Source: Nonomuraea cavernae (GTDB lineage Bacteria; Actinomycetota; Actinomycetes; Streptosporangiales; Streptosporangiaceae). Taken from it: 63,866 nt of DNA. This document shows positions 16,930-24,555 of this stretch, piece by piece. The stretch is from assembly GCF_014646355.1 (NCBI RefSeq), contig NZ_BMNH01000038.1:1-63866 (forward strand), given 5' to 3'. The notes beneath the pieces are model-generated. The model was given only the letters and a program-made list of their open reading frames with translations, had not been told where the DNA came from and ran no database searches. Both the position numbers and the translations under genes were made by a program. The first letter of the stretch is position 1, and each line of letters opens with the position of its first letter.

Positions 16930-17114
16930 GCGATCCTCAGTGCCGCGACCGGGCACACGCGGACGGCGGCGTTCGCCAGGGCGGCGTCGGCCTCGTCGAT
17001 CTCCTCTCGGTCCAGCACGAGCTCGCCGTCGTCGTCGAGGTGCATGAGCCGCGGCGCGGCCTCCTCGCACAGGCCGTGACCCTCACAGCGGGGGCGGTCG
17101 ACAACGATCCTCAC
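16926..17114 (-). CDS. 3Fe-4S ferredoxin, P450 partner
   Basis: 62-aa acidic ferredoxin with cluster ligands C-x5-C (CEGHGLC) near the start and VCP near the end (VCPVAAL); the fourth Cys of a 4Fe-4S protein is missing, as in the 3Fe-4S ferredoxins that serve actinomycete P450s. It overlaps both neighbours by 4 nt: the P450 stop/ferredoxin start and ferredoxin stop/reductase start. Confidence 0.93.
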   Translation of the reverse strand: MRIVVDRPRCEGHGLCEEAAPRLMHLDDDGELVLDREEIDEADAALANAAVRVCPVAALRIA

Positions 17115-18283
17115 GCGGGGATCACCTCCAGGACGGGGAGCTCCTCGATGCTCCGGGTGATGTTGCTGGGAACACGGACCTCGGGCCCGACGACGAGGCG
17201 CTTGGCGCGCCGGGAGAGCGCTTCGATCACGGCGTGAGCCTCCAGGCGCGCGAGTCCCTGGCCCGCGCAGCCGTGGGGGCCGTAGCCGAACGACAGATGG
17301 TCGACCGGATTGCGCTCGACGAGGAAGGCGTCCGGGTTCTCGTAGTGCCGGGGGTCGCGGTTGCCGGCGCCGAGCAGGACCGCGATCTGCGCGCCCGCCG
17401 GGATGACGGTCCCGTCGATCTCGACGTCCCTGGTGGCGCGCCGGCCCCAGGCGTTGACGGGAGGCCAGAAGCGCAGCACCTCGTTGAACGCCGCCGGCAC
17501 CAGCGACGGGTTCTCACGGACCAGATCGAGCTGATCGGGGTGCGCGGCGAAGAGCGCGACGACGTTGCCGATCGCCGCCACGGTGGTGTCGACACCGGCG
17601 CCGAGGTACTGGTGGATGATGTGACCGGCCGTGTCCGGCGGGATGGCGCCCCGCGCCTCGGCGTCGAAGATGCCGCGGCCCACGGACCCTTCGGCCAGGT
17701 CGGACGCCTTGACCTGGGAGCACCAGGCGTAGAGCTCCCCGGCGATCGGGAAGCTCTCGGCCGTGCGCTGGTTCATCGGACCGATGACCTGCATGGCGGC
17801 CTGTCCCCAGCGCAGCATGTTGTCGCGCACGTGGCCGGTGAAGCCGATCAGGTCCGCGACGACCTCCAGCGGGAAGGCCCGCGCCAGGGCGTCGATGGCC
17901 TCGAAGGAGCCCTTCTCGACGAGCTCGGCGACGAGAACGTCCGCCTTCGCCTCGATCCGGCCCTTGAGCCCGCGCAGCGCACGCGGTGAGAGGTTCTCGG
18001 TGAGCGTGGCGCGCAGCTGGGTGTGGACCGGCGGATCGGACGCGAGCGAGGTGCCGGTGAGCGCCTCGTTGGCCATCGGATTGAACGCGATCGAGGTCGA
18101 GGAGAACGACTCCCAGTCCATGAGCGCGTCACGGATGGCGGCGTAGCGCGTCAGCGCGTACACATCGTTCTTCAGGAGGTGGACGACGGTGCCCTGCTCC
18201 CGCAGTTCGGCGTAGACGGGGTACGGGTCGAGGACGACCTCGTCTGCGAAGAGGTCGACGTCGGAGGTAGGCGGGGTGGTCAT
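17111..18283 (-). CDS. Cytochrome P450
   Basis: 390-aa soluble bacterial P450. Heme-binding loop FGYGPHGCAGQGLARLEA (Cys ligand), K-helix EVLRFWPP with the paired Arg after it (GRR), and I-helix oxygen-activation motif AGVDTTVAAIGN (AGxDT). First gene of a four-gene operon that also supplies ferredoxin, reductase and a LysR regulator, i.e. a self-contained class I monooxygenase. The substrate is not predictable here; no terpene or polyketide gene is adjacent. Three TTACAT repeats lie within 65 bp upstream. Confidence 0.95.
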   Translation of the reverse strand: MTTPPTSDVDLFADEVVLDPYPVYAELREQGTVVHLLKNDVYALTRYAAIRDALMDWESFSSTSIAFNPMANEALTGTSLASDPPVHTQLRATLTENLSPRALRGLKGRIEAKADVLVAELVEKGSFEAIDALARAFPLEVVADLIGFTGHVRDNMLRWGQAAMQVIGPMNQRTAESFPIAGELYAWCSQVKASDLAEGSVGRGIFDAEARGAIPPDTAGHIIHQYLGAGVDTTVAAIGNVVALFAAHPDQLDLVRENPSLVPAAFNEVLRFWPPVNAWGRRATRDVEIDGTVIPAGAQIAVLLGAGNRDPRHYENPDAFLVERNPVDHLSFGYGPHGCAGQGLARLEAHAVIEALSRRAKRLVVGPEVRVPSNITRSIEELPVLEVIPA

Positions 18284-18305
18284 GCCCTCAGTGAAGTGGC
18301 TGACC

Positions 18306-18344
18306 TTACATCGAGCAAGTGAATGTTTTACATGCTGTTACATG
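18306..18344. promoter_or_regulatory. Three TTACAT direct repeats upstream of the P450 operon
   Basis: TTACAT occurs at 18306, 18328 and 18338 (the last two as TTACATG), spaced 22 and 10 bp, i.e. on about the same helical face, 20-60 bp before the P450 start. They sit in an AT-rich patch that must contain the operon promoter. LysR binding is the obvious guess. Confidence 0.4.
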
Positions 18345-18465
18345 CGCGACATGCATGCGTCATGGAACGGCGCCCGCGTCGACGCGCCCGCGTGCGCGGG
18401 ATCGGTGGTTGTTTGATCCATTCCGCAAAGTATCCCAAACGTAATTGGCGGCGACTAATGTAGTC

Positions 18466-18789
18466 ATGGTGCGAAAAACGATCATCACCGCCTTCAGTGC
18501 GGCAACTCTCCTGGTCATTTCTGGAGCTCCCGCTTTAGCGTCCGCCGAAAGTCACTCGCATTCTCACTCACTGGTGGCCCCGGCCGGCTGGTGCAAACAG
18601 AAGCAGAGCTCGGGCAGGTACTACTACCAGCACAAGAAGCACTGGGACTGCGTCTCGCCCGGCGCCTTCTGCGCCAAAACCCAGCGCAACGCGTACGGAT
18701 ACTCCATGCGGGCTGCCGCCCACACCAAGCGCTACAAGTGCGTCCGATACCCCAGCAACACCTGGCACTGGAAGCCCGTCAAGGCCTAA
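18466..18789 (+). CDS. Small secreted cysteine-containing basic protein
   Basis: 107 aa. N-terminal MVRKTIITAFSAATLLVISG is a Sec signal ending near ALASA; a His/Ser run (ESHSHSHS) follows. The mature part is basic and aromatic with four or more cysteines (GWCKQ, DCVSPGAFCAK, YKCVR), suggesting disulfides outside the cell. No family recognised. ATG 18466 was chosen because the signal peptide starts there; a TTG seven codons upstream is possible. Monocistronic. Confidence 0.7.
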   Translation: MVRKTIITAFSAATLLVISGAPALASAESHSHSHSLVAPAGWCKQKQSSGRYYYQHKKHWDCVSPGAFCAKTQRNAYGYSMRAAAHTKRYKCVRYPSNTWHWKPVKA

Positions 18790-19018
18790 CGCGTCCAGTG
18801 CCGCCCGTTCTGTCCGGCCTGCGTGGGACACGGACAACCGGACCAGCGAGGCCGGCGGCCTCAACCTGGCGAATCACGGGGGGCAGGCGCGGGGCAGTAC
18901 GCCGGGATGACGCACGAACTCCGGAAGAGCGATAACACGCACTCCATTTGTTAGGCCTTGTCACTATGGTGCCCCTGCTTCACACTGAGCAAAATCCGTG
19001 ACCTGACCAGGAGGCGTC

Positions 19019-19108
19019 ATGCGCAAACTGTTCTTTGTCCTGCTCGCCGCAGTAACCCTCACGGCTCTGCTTGCTGGGCCTGCGTCAGCGGCGTTCATGA
19101 TCTACTAG
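19019..19108 (+). CDS. 29-aa ORF consisting of a signal peptide plus five residues
   Basis: ATG 19019 follows an excellent ribosome site (CCAGGAGGCGTC). The product is a perfect Sec signal peptide: MRKLFF, a hydrophobic core of Leu/Ala/Val, and a PASA cleavage motif, after which only AFMIY remains before TAG. Release of a hydrophobic pentapeptide would resemble Gram-positive peptide pheromones cut from signal sequences. No receptor or processing gene is adjacent; upstream is another small secreted protein. The rest of 18790-19407 holds no other ORF I can support. Confidence 0.55.
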   Translation: MRKLFFVLLAAVTLTALLAGPASAAFMIY

Positions 19109-19407
19109 CGGCCGTCCACCTGGGGCGGCCGACACCACGCAGCTCAGACCGGCCGCCCCGGCGTGTCGTGGAGAGCGCAGCCAAGCGCTCGCACTTGACC
19201 GGGAGCGCGCCGGAGAGCTGGAAGAAGGGTCGAGACCGCCATGGCGGCGACCGCGAACGGGGCCGGGGACCCCGCCGTACGGCGAGGCGCTGCTGAAGAT
19301 GAGACTCCTCCGGGCCGCCCGGCGGCAATCATCCATACTTTGATGTTCTTTACCGAGAGCCCCGTGGCCAGGCGGACCAAAGAGGGCAGGTAGGCATTAA
19401 GGCACTT

Positions 19408-19950
19408 TTGTTGAATGACGGGTGGTTGGTCGTGAATTTTCCTAGTGCATCGGCTCCGTTGCGGCTGGCCGCCGAAGAGTCCAGTGACTTCATCGGAATC
19501 GAGGCACCTGGCTCAGGGCAGGCGATGCTCCTACGCTTGGTGACCTCCGGTCCCGACGGCCAGCGCGGCACCAAGCCGCCGCTGATCCAGCTCAGAGCCG
19601 ATATGGGACCGCCGGTCACGGTGACCGAATTCCCTGACGCGGAGCCCGTCGTCGACGCCGAGAACCATATCGTGGGCTCCGCCACCTGGATGCGGAGAAA
19701 CTTCGACGTATATCTCGTACGAGTGTCTCTCGACCGCCCGGGAAGCAACTGGCAGATCCAGGTCGTGAATGACGCCTCAGAAACTCGCACTTTTCAGTTC
19801 ATCAGCCTCAGTGGCGCGAGAATTTTTGCCGAAGACGGATGGCCGGGTTCCAATGTCTACTGCGGAGACTTCCCGTGCGCTTGCACCCGCCATGAAGGCA
19901 GCTTGACAAGTCCGTGCCCTCATTGCGGGCACAAAAGCCCGCAGGGCTGA
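19408..19950 (+). CDS. Uncharacterised protein with C-terminal CxxC zinc-ribbon-like tail
   Basis: Up to 180 aa, start uncertain: TTG 19408, TTG 19411 or GTG 19432 are all weak, and the frame is open back to 19303. The body looks beta-rich (MGPPVTVTEFPDAEP, WQIQVVNDASETRTFQFISL). The end carries CGDFPCAC and CPHCGHKSPQG, likely one metal site. No family recognised. Codon use is less GC-biased than neighbouring genes, hinting at transfer. Confidence 0.55.
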   Translation: MLNDGWLVVNFPSASAPLRLAAEESSDFIGIEAPGSGQAMLLRLVTSGPDGQRGTKPPLIQLRADMGPPVTVTEFPDAEPVVDAENHIVGSATWMRRNFDVYLVRVSLDRPGSNWQIQVVNDASETRTFQFISLSGARIFAEDGWPGSNVYCGDFPCACTRHEGSLTSPCPHCGHKSPQG

Positions 19951-20021
19951 AGCGTTTTCATGTTGTGAGACCGAGTAGTTGGAGCCCGTCGGTGCGAGCT
20001 CAGCCCCATAGCCTCGGACTC

Positions 20022-20480
20022 ATGAACGATCGTGCTCTCGTCCCCGACGACTTCGCCGTCCCTCCATGCCTGGCCACCCCGCAGTTCCGTCTGGAACCCC
20101 TGGGACCCCAGCACAACGCCGCCGACCACGCTGCCTGGACCAGCAGCATCGAGCACATCCGCGCGACCCCGGGCTTCCCGGACGGAGATTGGCCCCCCGT
20201 GGGTGGCATGACCCTGGAGGCGAACCTCGCCGACCTGCGGCGCCACGCGAACGACTTCGTTCAGCGCCGCGGATTCACCTACACCGTCCTCGATCCGGCC
20301 GGTGGCGAGGTGATCGGATGCGTCTACATCTATCCCTCCCGCAGCGACGACCACGACGCTGACGTGTCCTCCTGGGTCCGGGCGGACCGAGCCGAACTGG
20401 ACGTGCCCCTGTACGAAGCCGTGACAGCGTGGTTGTCCACGCATTGGCCCCTCGGGACGCTCAACTATCACCCGCGCTGA
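20022..20480 (+). CDS. GNAT-like N-acetyltransferase
   Basis: 152 aa. The pattern FRLEPLGPQHNAADHAAW near the start, then GFTYTVLDPAGGEVIGCVYIYPS (beta4 strand of the acetyl-CoA fold), and a final strand with APLY-type residues fit the GNAT fold, although the usual R/QxxGxG/A loop is not clear. Substrate unknown. ATG 20022 begins the conserved part. No partner gene. Confidence 0.65.
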   Translation: MNDRALVPDDFAVPPCLATPQFRLEPLGPQHNAADHAAWTSSIEHIRATPGFPDGDWPPVGGMTLEANLADLRRHANDFVQRRGFTYTVLDPAGGEVIGCVYIYPSRSDDHDADVSSWVRADRAELDVPLYEAVTAWLSTHWPLGTLNYHPR

Positions 20481-20677
20481 GACCACGTCATCCCGCCGGG
20501 AACGAGCCCAGGACGCCGAACGCCCAGCCGGGTGACCACGGGGTCACGATGACGCCGCCCGGCCGCGTCTGCTCCACCCAGGTCGCCTTGGTGGATCGGT
20601 TTCGGGTCTCCCGTTCCATGGCGTGGAACGGGATGTCACGCCCTTCTGATGACAGTCACTCTTACAGGGGGTATCTC

Positions 20678-21112
20678 ATGCGTAAGCACCTGCTGGCGAT
20701 CCTGGCCTCGGCAGCCACCGTGGCGGCACTGACGGCCGCCGCGCCGGCGCAGGCCGGCTCCGCACACGCGGTAATGGTCCTGGGCGGCGGCCAGTCCGCG
20801 GTCGGGAGCCTCATAATCGGCCAGAACCAGTCGATGGGCGGCCTCAACTGGACCTTCACCGAGTCCAACCGCGATCTGTCTTCCAGTGGCAGCGAAGACC
20901 GGGCCAGTGCCCTCCGCGTAACCGGCGACTCGGCCTGGGTCGTCTACCAGCACGACAACAACGGCGGCCGCGCGTACTGCATCCTTCCAGGCCAGTCCAT
21001 CAATGACCTCCACCACGCGTGGTGGCAGTTCGGCGACACCATCTCCTCGGTTCAGCGGCTCATCGGCCCGAACTGCTTCAATTTCCCGATGTTCCTGAGT
21101 ACGACCCTCTGA
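20678..21112 (+). CDS. Secreted beta/gamma-crystallin or I36 inhibitor-like protein
   Basis: 144 aa with a Sec signal (MRKHLLAILASAATVAALTA, cleavage after AQA). The mature region contains WVVYQHDNNGGRAYCILPG and FGDTISSVQRL, the phrase typical of peptidase-inhibitor I36 / beta-gamma-crystallin-like Streptomyces proteins (SMPI type). Two Cys (AYC, PNC) may pair. It may inhibit metalloproteases outside the cell; that is inferred from family resemblance only. ATG 20678 follows AGGGGG. Confidence 0.65.
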   Translation: MRKHLLAILASAATVAALTAAAPAQAGSAHAVMVLGGGQSAVGSLIIGQNQSMGGLNWTFTESNRDLSSSGSEDRASALRVTGDSAWVVYQHDNNGGRAYCILPGQSINDLHHAWWQFGDTISSVQRLIGPNCFNFPMFLSTTL

Positions 21113-21195
21113 CGGAGAGGCGAACATCACCCGACGGTGGCACTCTGCCCCTGATGTGGCTGCGCTACGGCGGCTCGGCCACCTACTGGGAGGTG

Positions 21196-21858
21196 TCAGT
21201 GGATGGTGGAACGCTGGAGCGCGGTGGCCGTGCCGTCGATCAGGGTGCGAAGGCCGTGGTCGAAGGCTTCGTCTCCGAGCGTGCTGCCGCCTTCGCGGAT
21301 GGCCAGGAGGAAGGTGGCGTCCATTCCGCGCTCCAGCAGGGCGGCCACCGCCGCGAGCCGCTGTGACGGGTCGTCGGCGCTCTCCTGCCGCTCGGCCTGC
21401 TCTCGGAGGACGAAGCCGTTGATGTAGCTGGTGCAGCTCGAGATCGTACGCAGCGCGAGTGCTGGGGTGAATCCGCAGCCGACCAGCGCGGTGAGCTCCT
21501 CGTCGAACAGTCTGATCGTCGCCGGGCTCAGGCCGACCGCGTTGGCGACCAGGCGGGCACCGTCGCGGTGCGCGAGCAGCGAGGCGCGGTAGGCGTGGGC
21601 TCGGCGGACCAGCCAGTCCTGCCAGCTCTCGCCTTCGCGGGGCGGGCCCATCCCGGCGGCCACGATGATCGCGTCGGCCATGCCGTCGAGTAGCTCCTGC
21701 TTGGTGCGGATGTGCCAGTAGAGCGCCGGGGACTTCACGCCCAGCTCGGTGGCGAGCCTGCGTACGGTCAGCCCGTCGAGGCCGACCTGGTCGACCAGGC
21801 GAAGCGCTGTCTCGATCAGAGCCTGCCTGCTGAGCGCCGGGCGCTTGGTCTCACTCAT
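21196..21858 (-). CDS. TetR-family regulator
   Basis: 220 aa. N-terminal HTH ALIETALRLVDQVGLDGLTVRRLATELGVKSPALYWHIRTK is close to true TetR (LYWH motif), with a TetR-C-like ligand domain behind it. Divergent from the DUF998 gene; two near-identical dyads (CTTAGC/GCTAAG) fill the 63-bp gap, so it most likely represses both genes and releases them on ligand binding. Confidence 0.92.
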   Translation of the reverse strand: MSETKRPALSRQALIETALRLVDQVGLDGLTVRRLATELGVKSPALYWHIRTKQELLDGMADAIIVAAGMGPPREGESWQDWLVRRAHAYRASLLAHRDGARLVANAVGLSPATIRLFDEELTALVGCGFTPALALRTISSCTSYINGFVLREQAERQESADDPSQRLAAVAALLERGMDATFLLAIREGGSTLGDEAFDHGLRTLIDGTATALQRSTIH

Positions 21859-21868
21859 CGATTGACAG

Positions 21869-21913
21869 CTTAGCGGCGCTAAGGCAGCATCAGATGCCTT
21901 AGCAACGCTAAGG
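21869..21913. promoter_or_regulatory. Paired TetR operators
   Basis: Site 1 is CTTAGC-GGC-GCTAAG (21869-21883); site 2 is CCTTAGC-AAC-GCTAAGG (21897-21913). Centres are 29 bp apart. Site 2 overlaps the ribosome site of the DUF998 gene, site 1 lies 11 bp before the tetR start, so both promoters can be blocked. Confidence 0.8.
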
Positions 21914-21921
21914 AGACAGAG

Positions 21922-22608
21922 ATGCGGCTGACCAGGTCCCTCTTGGCATGCGGTGCCGTCGCCGGCCCGCTGTTCATCGCTCTGGTGCTGATCCAGGACT
22001 ACACGCGTCCCGGCTTCGACCCCCGGCGGCAGCCGCTCAGCCTGCTCAGCTTGGGCGACCTCGGCTGGATTCAGGTCGCCAACTTCGTGGTCACCGGGCT
22101 GTTGTACGTCGCGTTCGCGGTGGGGATGCGGCGCGCGCTGCATCCCGGCCGCGGTGGGACGTGGGGGCCATTGCTGATGGGCGCCTTCGGAACCGGACTG
22201 GTCATCGCGGGGGTCTTCCGCACCGCCCCTGGGTGGGGCTATCCGCAGGGAGCGCCGACCGGCGTGCCCACCGACGCCGGCGTGAGCCACGTGTTGCACG
22301 GCGCCGGCTTCTTCGTGGTGCTGGTCTCGCTGATCGCGGCCTGCTTCGTGTTCGCCCGGCGGTTCGCCGCGCTGGGCGAACGGCGCTGGGCGGTCTTGTG
22401 TGCGGTCACCGGGGTGGCACTACCGGCGATCTACGTGCTGTCCGGCGTGCTGTCGGAGCGCGGTGAGCACTCACAGCCCCTGAGCCTCCTGCTTCGCCTC
22501 CTGGCCCTGGTGGGCTGGGGCTGGGCTTCGCTCCTGGCGGTACGGCTACGCCGGGAAAGCACGGCCGCATTGGACCAGGCGACCAGCCTGCCATCGAACA
22601 CACCCTGA
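21922..22608 (+). CDS. DUF998 integral membrane protein
   Basis: 228 aa with about six membrane helices (LLACGAVAGPLFIALVLIQD, VANFVVTGLLYVAFAVGM and others) and the DUF998 phrases DYTRPGFDPRRQPLSLLSLG and the glycine-rich GAFGTGLVIAGVF. Function unknown. Controlled by the divergent TetR regulator through operators that include its ribosome site, so it is likely induced by a toxic compound or metabolite. Confidence 0.88.
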   Translation: MRLTRSLLACGAVAGPLFIALVLIQDYTRPGFDPRRQPLSLLSLGDLGWIQVANFVVTGLLYVAFAVGMRRALHPGRGGTWGPLLMGAFGTGLVIAGVFRTAPGWGYPQGAPTGVPTDAGVSHVLHGAGFFVVLVSLIAACFVFARRFAALGERRWAVLCAVTGVALPAIYVLSGVLSERGEHSQPLSLLLRLLALVGWGWASLLAVRLRRESTAALDQATSLPSNTP

Positions 22609-22721
22609 GCCTTTTAATCTTGAAGCCGTAGCTCATGACGGGGGGATCCGATGGGCTCAGCGATCATCAGGGCCCTGGCCGAGCTGACCGCAAGCGGTTC
22701 GGCACCTGCGATGCTGGAGTC

Positions 22722-23117
22722 ATGACCGACCCCGGACAAGTAGATCTGGATCTGCTCGCCGGACTCGCAACAGAGCTGGATCCGCTCATGCGAGGTGTCC
22801 TCGTCAGCGAGGACGTAAGGCAGGCAGGCGACCTCCTCGGTGAGGCGATGTGGCACTGCATGTTGTCGCCCCTACGGTATGCGAGCCATCTCTACGGCAT
22901 CTGGGCGGAGATCGATGACATTCTCGACAGGTGGCCTCTCGACTACGGGCCGGACACCGATGTCATCGCCCTGCGAGAGTTCAAGCGCGTCGCCGAGGAG
23001 TGGCTGAACATGCCGCAGAGGGAAGCCGGCATCAGGGACTACGTGCATCAGTGGAAAGTACGGATGGCGCAGGACAGCTGGCCGGCACCCGGGGGAGTCC
23101 ACTGGCGGCAACCGTAG
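22722..23117 (+). CDS. Uncharacterised 131-aa protein
   Basis: Soluble, acidic, helical protein without recognised domain. Features include LVSEDVRQAGDLLGEAMWHCML and WAEIDDILDRWPLDYGPDTDV. ATG 22722 follows GGAG about 6 nt upstream. It ends one base before the open frame of a decayed anti-sigma-like fragment, so both may be remains of one older locus next to the McrBC insertion. Confidence 0.6.
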   Translation: MTDPGQVDLDLLAGLATELDPLMRGVLVSEDVRQAGDLLGEAMWHCMLSPLRYASHLYGIWAEIDDILDRWPLDYGPDTDVIALREFKRVAEEWLNMPQREAGIRDYVHQWKVRMAQDSWPAPGGVHWRQP

Positions 23118-23303
23118 CCGCACCCGCCGAAGCCGCGGACTCCTGAGGAGTGGGACGTCGGCGGCCATGGCCTCCAGGTGGTCAACGAGCTGGCTATGAT
23201 CTGGGGCTACCGCTGGCCCAAGACCGGCGGAAAGATCGTCACAGCTCGGGAGGTATCCCTGAAGTACCGGCTGACGACCGAGTCAGGCCGCCCACTTCAT
23301 TAA
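23118..23303 (+). pseudogene. Remnant of an anti-sigma-type HATPase_c_2 protein
   Basis: The + frame encodes EEWDVGGHGLQVVNELAM then IWGYRWPKTGGKIV, matching the last 30 residues of RsbW/SpoIIAB-like ATP-binding proteins (G2 box GGHGLxxV, then WG...TGGK). There is no start and nothing of the ATPase N-box upstream; the frame ends at 23303 after unrelated residues. It overlaps the 3' end of mcrC on the other strand by 65 bp, marking a recombination edge. Confidence 0.55.
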
Positions 23304-24555
23304 GAAGCTTGTTGAGCAGAGGACGGAGTTTCGGTGTTCCGAGAGCGTCCAGCAAGTGCGGCACGTTGACTCCGACGCAGGTGAGCTTGGCCACGGGAAC
23401 GCCATCAAGGCGGCGCAAGACGACATGGTCCGGCTCGATGTCGCGATCGCTGGCGAATACGATGTACGCGGTCGGAGGCTCGCTGCCGCCCAACGCCTGG
23501 CCGTAGGCGAAGCTCTGGTAAAGATCGGCAGGTGCAGCCGTCCGGTCGGCGTAGAGCTTGTACTTGACGTCGACCGAACGTCGCCAAGCGCTTGGTCCGT
23601 GTCCGTGCACGAGCTGGAGGTCCGGGGTGATTGATGCGTAGCTGCGGCCGTCAGGACGGCTGATGCTGCGCGACAGGGGTTCCTGGGCGTGAACGGCGAT
23701 TCCTGTCTGGCGCGTGGCCTCGCGGAGTAGTCGCGTGACGAAGGCCTCGAACAGGCTGTTCATATCCAGCAGGAACGTCCGGGCGGACGGTCCGCTGCTA
23801 GAGAAGAGGCCAGCGAAGCCAGGGGCCTGCAACAGAAGCAGCGCCCATCGATGTGCCAGACGGTAGTGCTCGTTGTGACGGTGATAGGTCAGGCGCTGCA
23901 CAACCCAACGCGGGTCGAGCCCGTCTGCAGTGCAGACTCCGGCAAAGTCGGTTGCCACGCGGCGCGCTCTTGCCCGGACGGCCTCGTCCCGCGCTGTACG
24001 GGCCGCCAAGCGCAGGGCGGCTGCGCACAGCCGGTTGTCCAGGATGCCACTGTCGAACTCGTCGAACTGGCACTCCAGCATGTCGAGTCGACCGAAACGG
24101 CGCAGCACTTGCCGATCGTGGAGGAGTCGTCCGCGTAGCGCCGGAAGTGTCTCCTGCCGCCGGAGATAATCGCGTCGCAGCCCGTGCCGTACGAGTGCCT
24201 CGCATTCAACCGTTAGCAGCAGGCAGACGAGATCCCGCAGGTCGTATCCCTGGTCTGGGAGATCTCGTAAGCGGTCAACGTTTCGTAGTGCGGACAGTCC
24301 GCTCGCGTAGTCGAGCATCCTCAGCACGGATAGCTCGTGCCCGACCAGTTTGGGGCGGACATGGATGGTGACACAGTCGAGGGCGACGATTCCTATGTGG
24401 GAGGTTGCTTCGATCTCCAGGTCGCCGCTCGCCAGCCAGCGCAGTTTCACCCGTTTCGTGAGATCCTCCGACTCGGCCGCAGCCCGGTCGGCGGCGCTCG
24501 GTTCCAGTCCGGAGATGCTGGTTTTCTCGTACTCGGCCAGGAACGCGGGCCTCAC
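23239..24555 (-). CDS. mcrC: McrC-like nuclease subunit of McrBC restriction system
   Basis: 438 aa. The N-terminal half is the McrC DUF with VTIHVRPKLVGHELSVLRML; the C-terminal part holds the PD-(D/E)xK core: ITPDLQLV with Asp, then VDVKYKLY (DxK) and YQSFAYGQAL with the Q/Y helix. McrC stimulates McrB GTPase and cuts DNA with modified cytosines. Its ATG overlaps the mcrB stop by 4 nt. Codon bias is lower than in flanking genes, consistent with horizontally acquired defence. Confidence 0.92.
   Translation of the reverse strand: MRPAFLAEYEKTSISGLEPSAADRAAAESEDLTKRVKLRWLASGDLEIEATSHIGIVALDCVTIHVRPKLVGHELSVLRMLDYASGLSALRNVDRLRDLPDQGYDLRDLVCLLLTVECEALVRHGLRRDYLRRQETLPALRGRLLHDRQVLRRFGRLDMLECQFDEFDSGILDNRLCAAALRLAARTARDEAVRARARRVATDFAGVCTADGLDPRWVVQRLTYHRHNEHYRLAHRWALLLLQAPGFAGLFSSSGPSARTFLLDMNSLFEAFVTRLLREATRQTGIAVHAQEPLSRSISRPDGRSYASITPDLQLVHGHGPSAWRRSVDVKYKLYADRTAAPADLYQSFAYGQALGGSEPPTAYIVFASDRDIEPDHVVLRRLDGVPVAKLTCVGVNVPHLLDALGTPKLRPLLNKLLNEVGGLTRSSAGTSGIPPEL

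Noticed and set aside
16384..17079. + strand frame over ferredoxin reductase
   Set aside because: Gly/Asp/Val-rich shadow of the reductase gene without ribosome site or recognisable motif.
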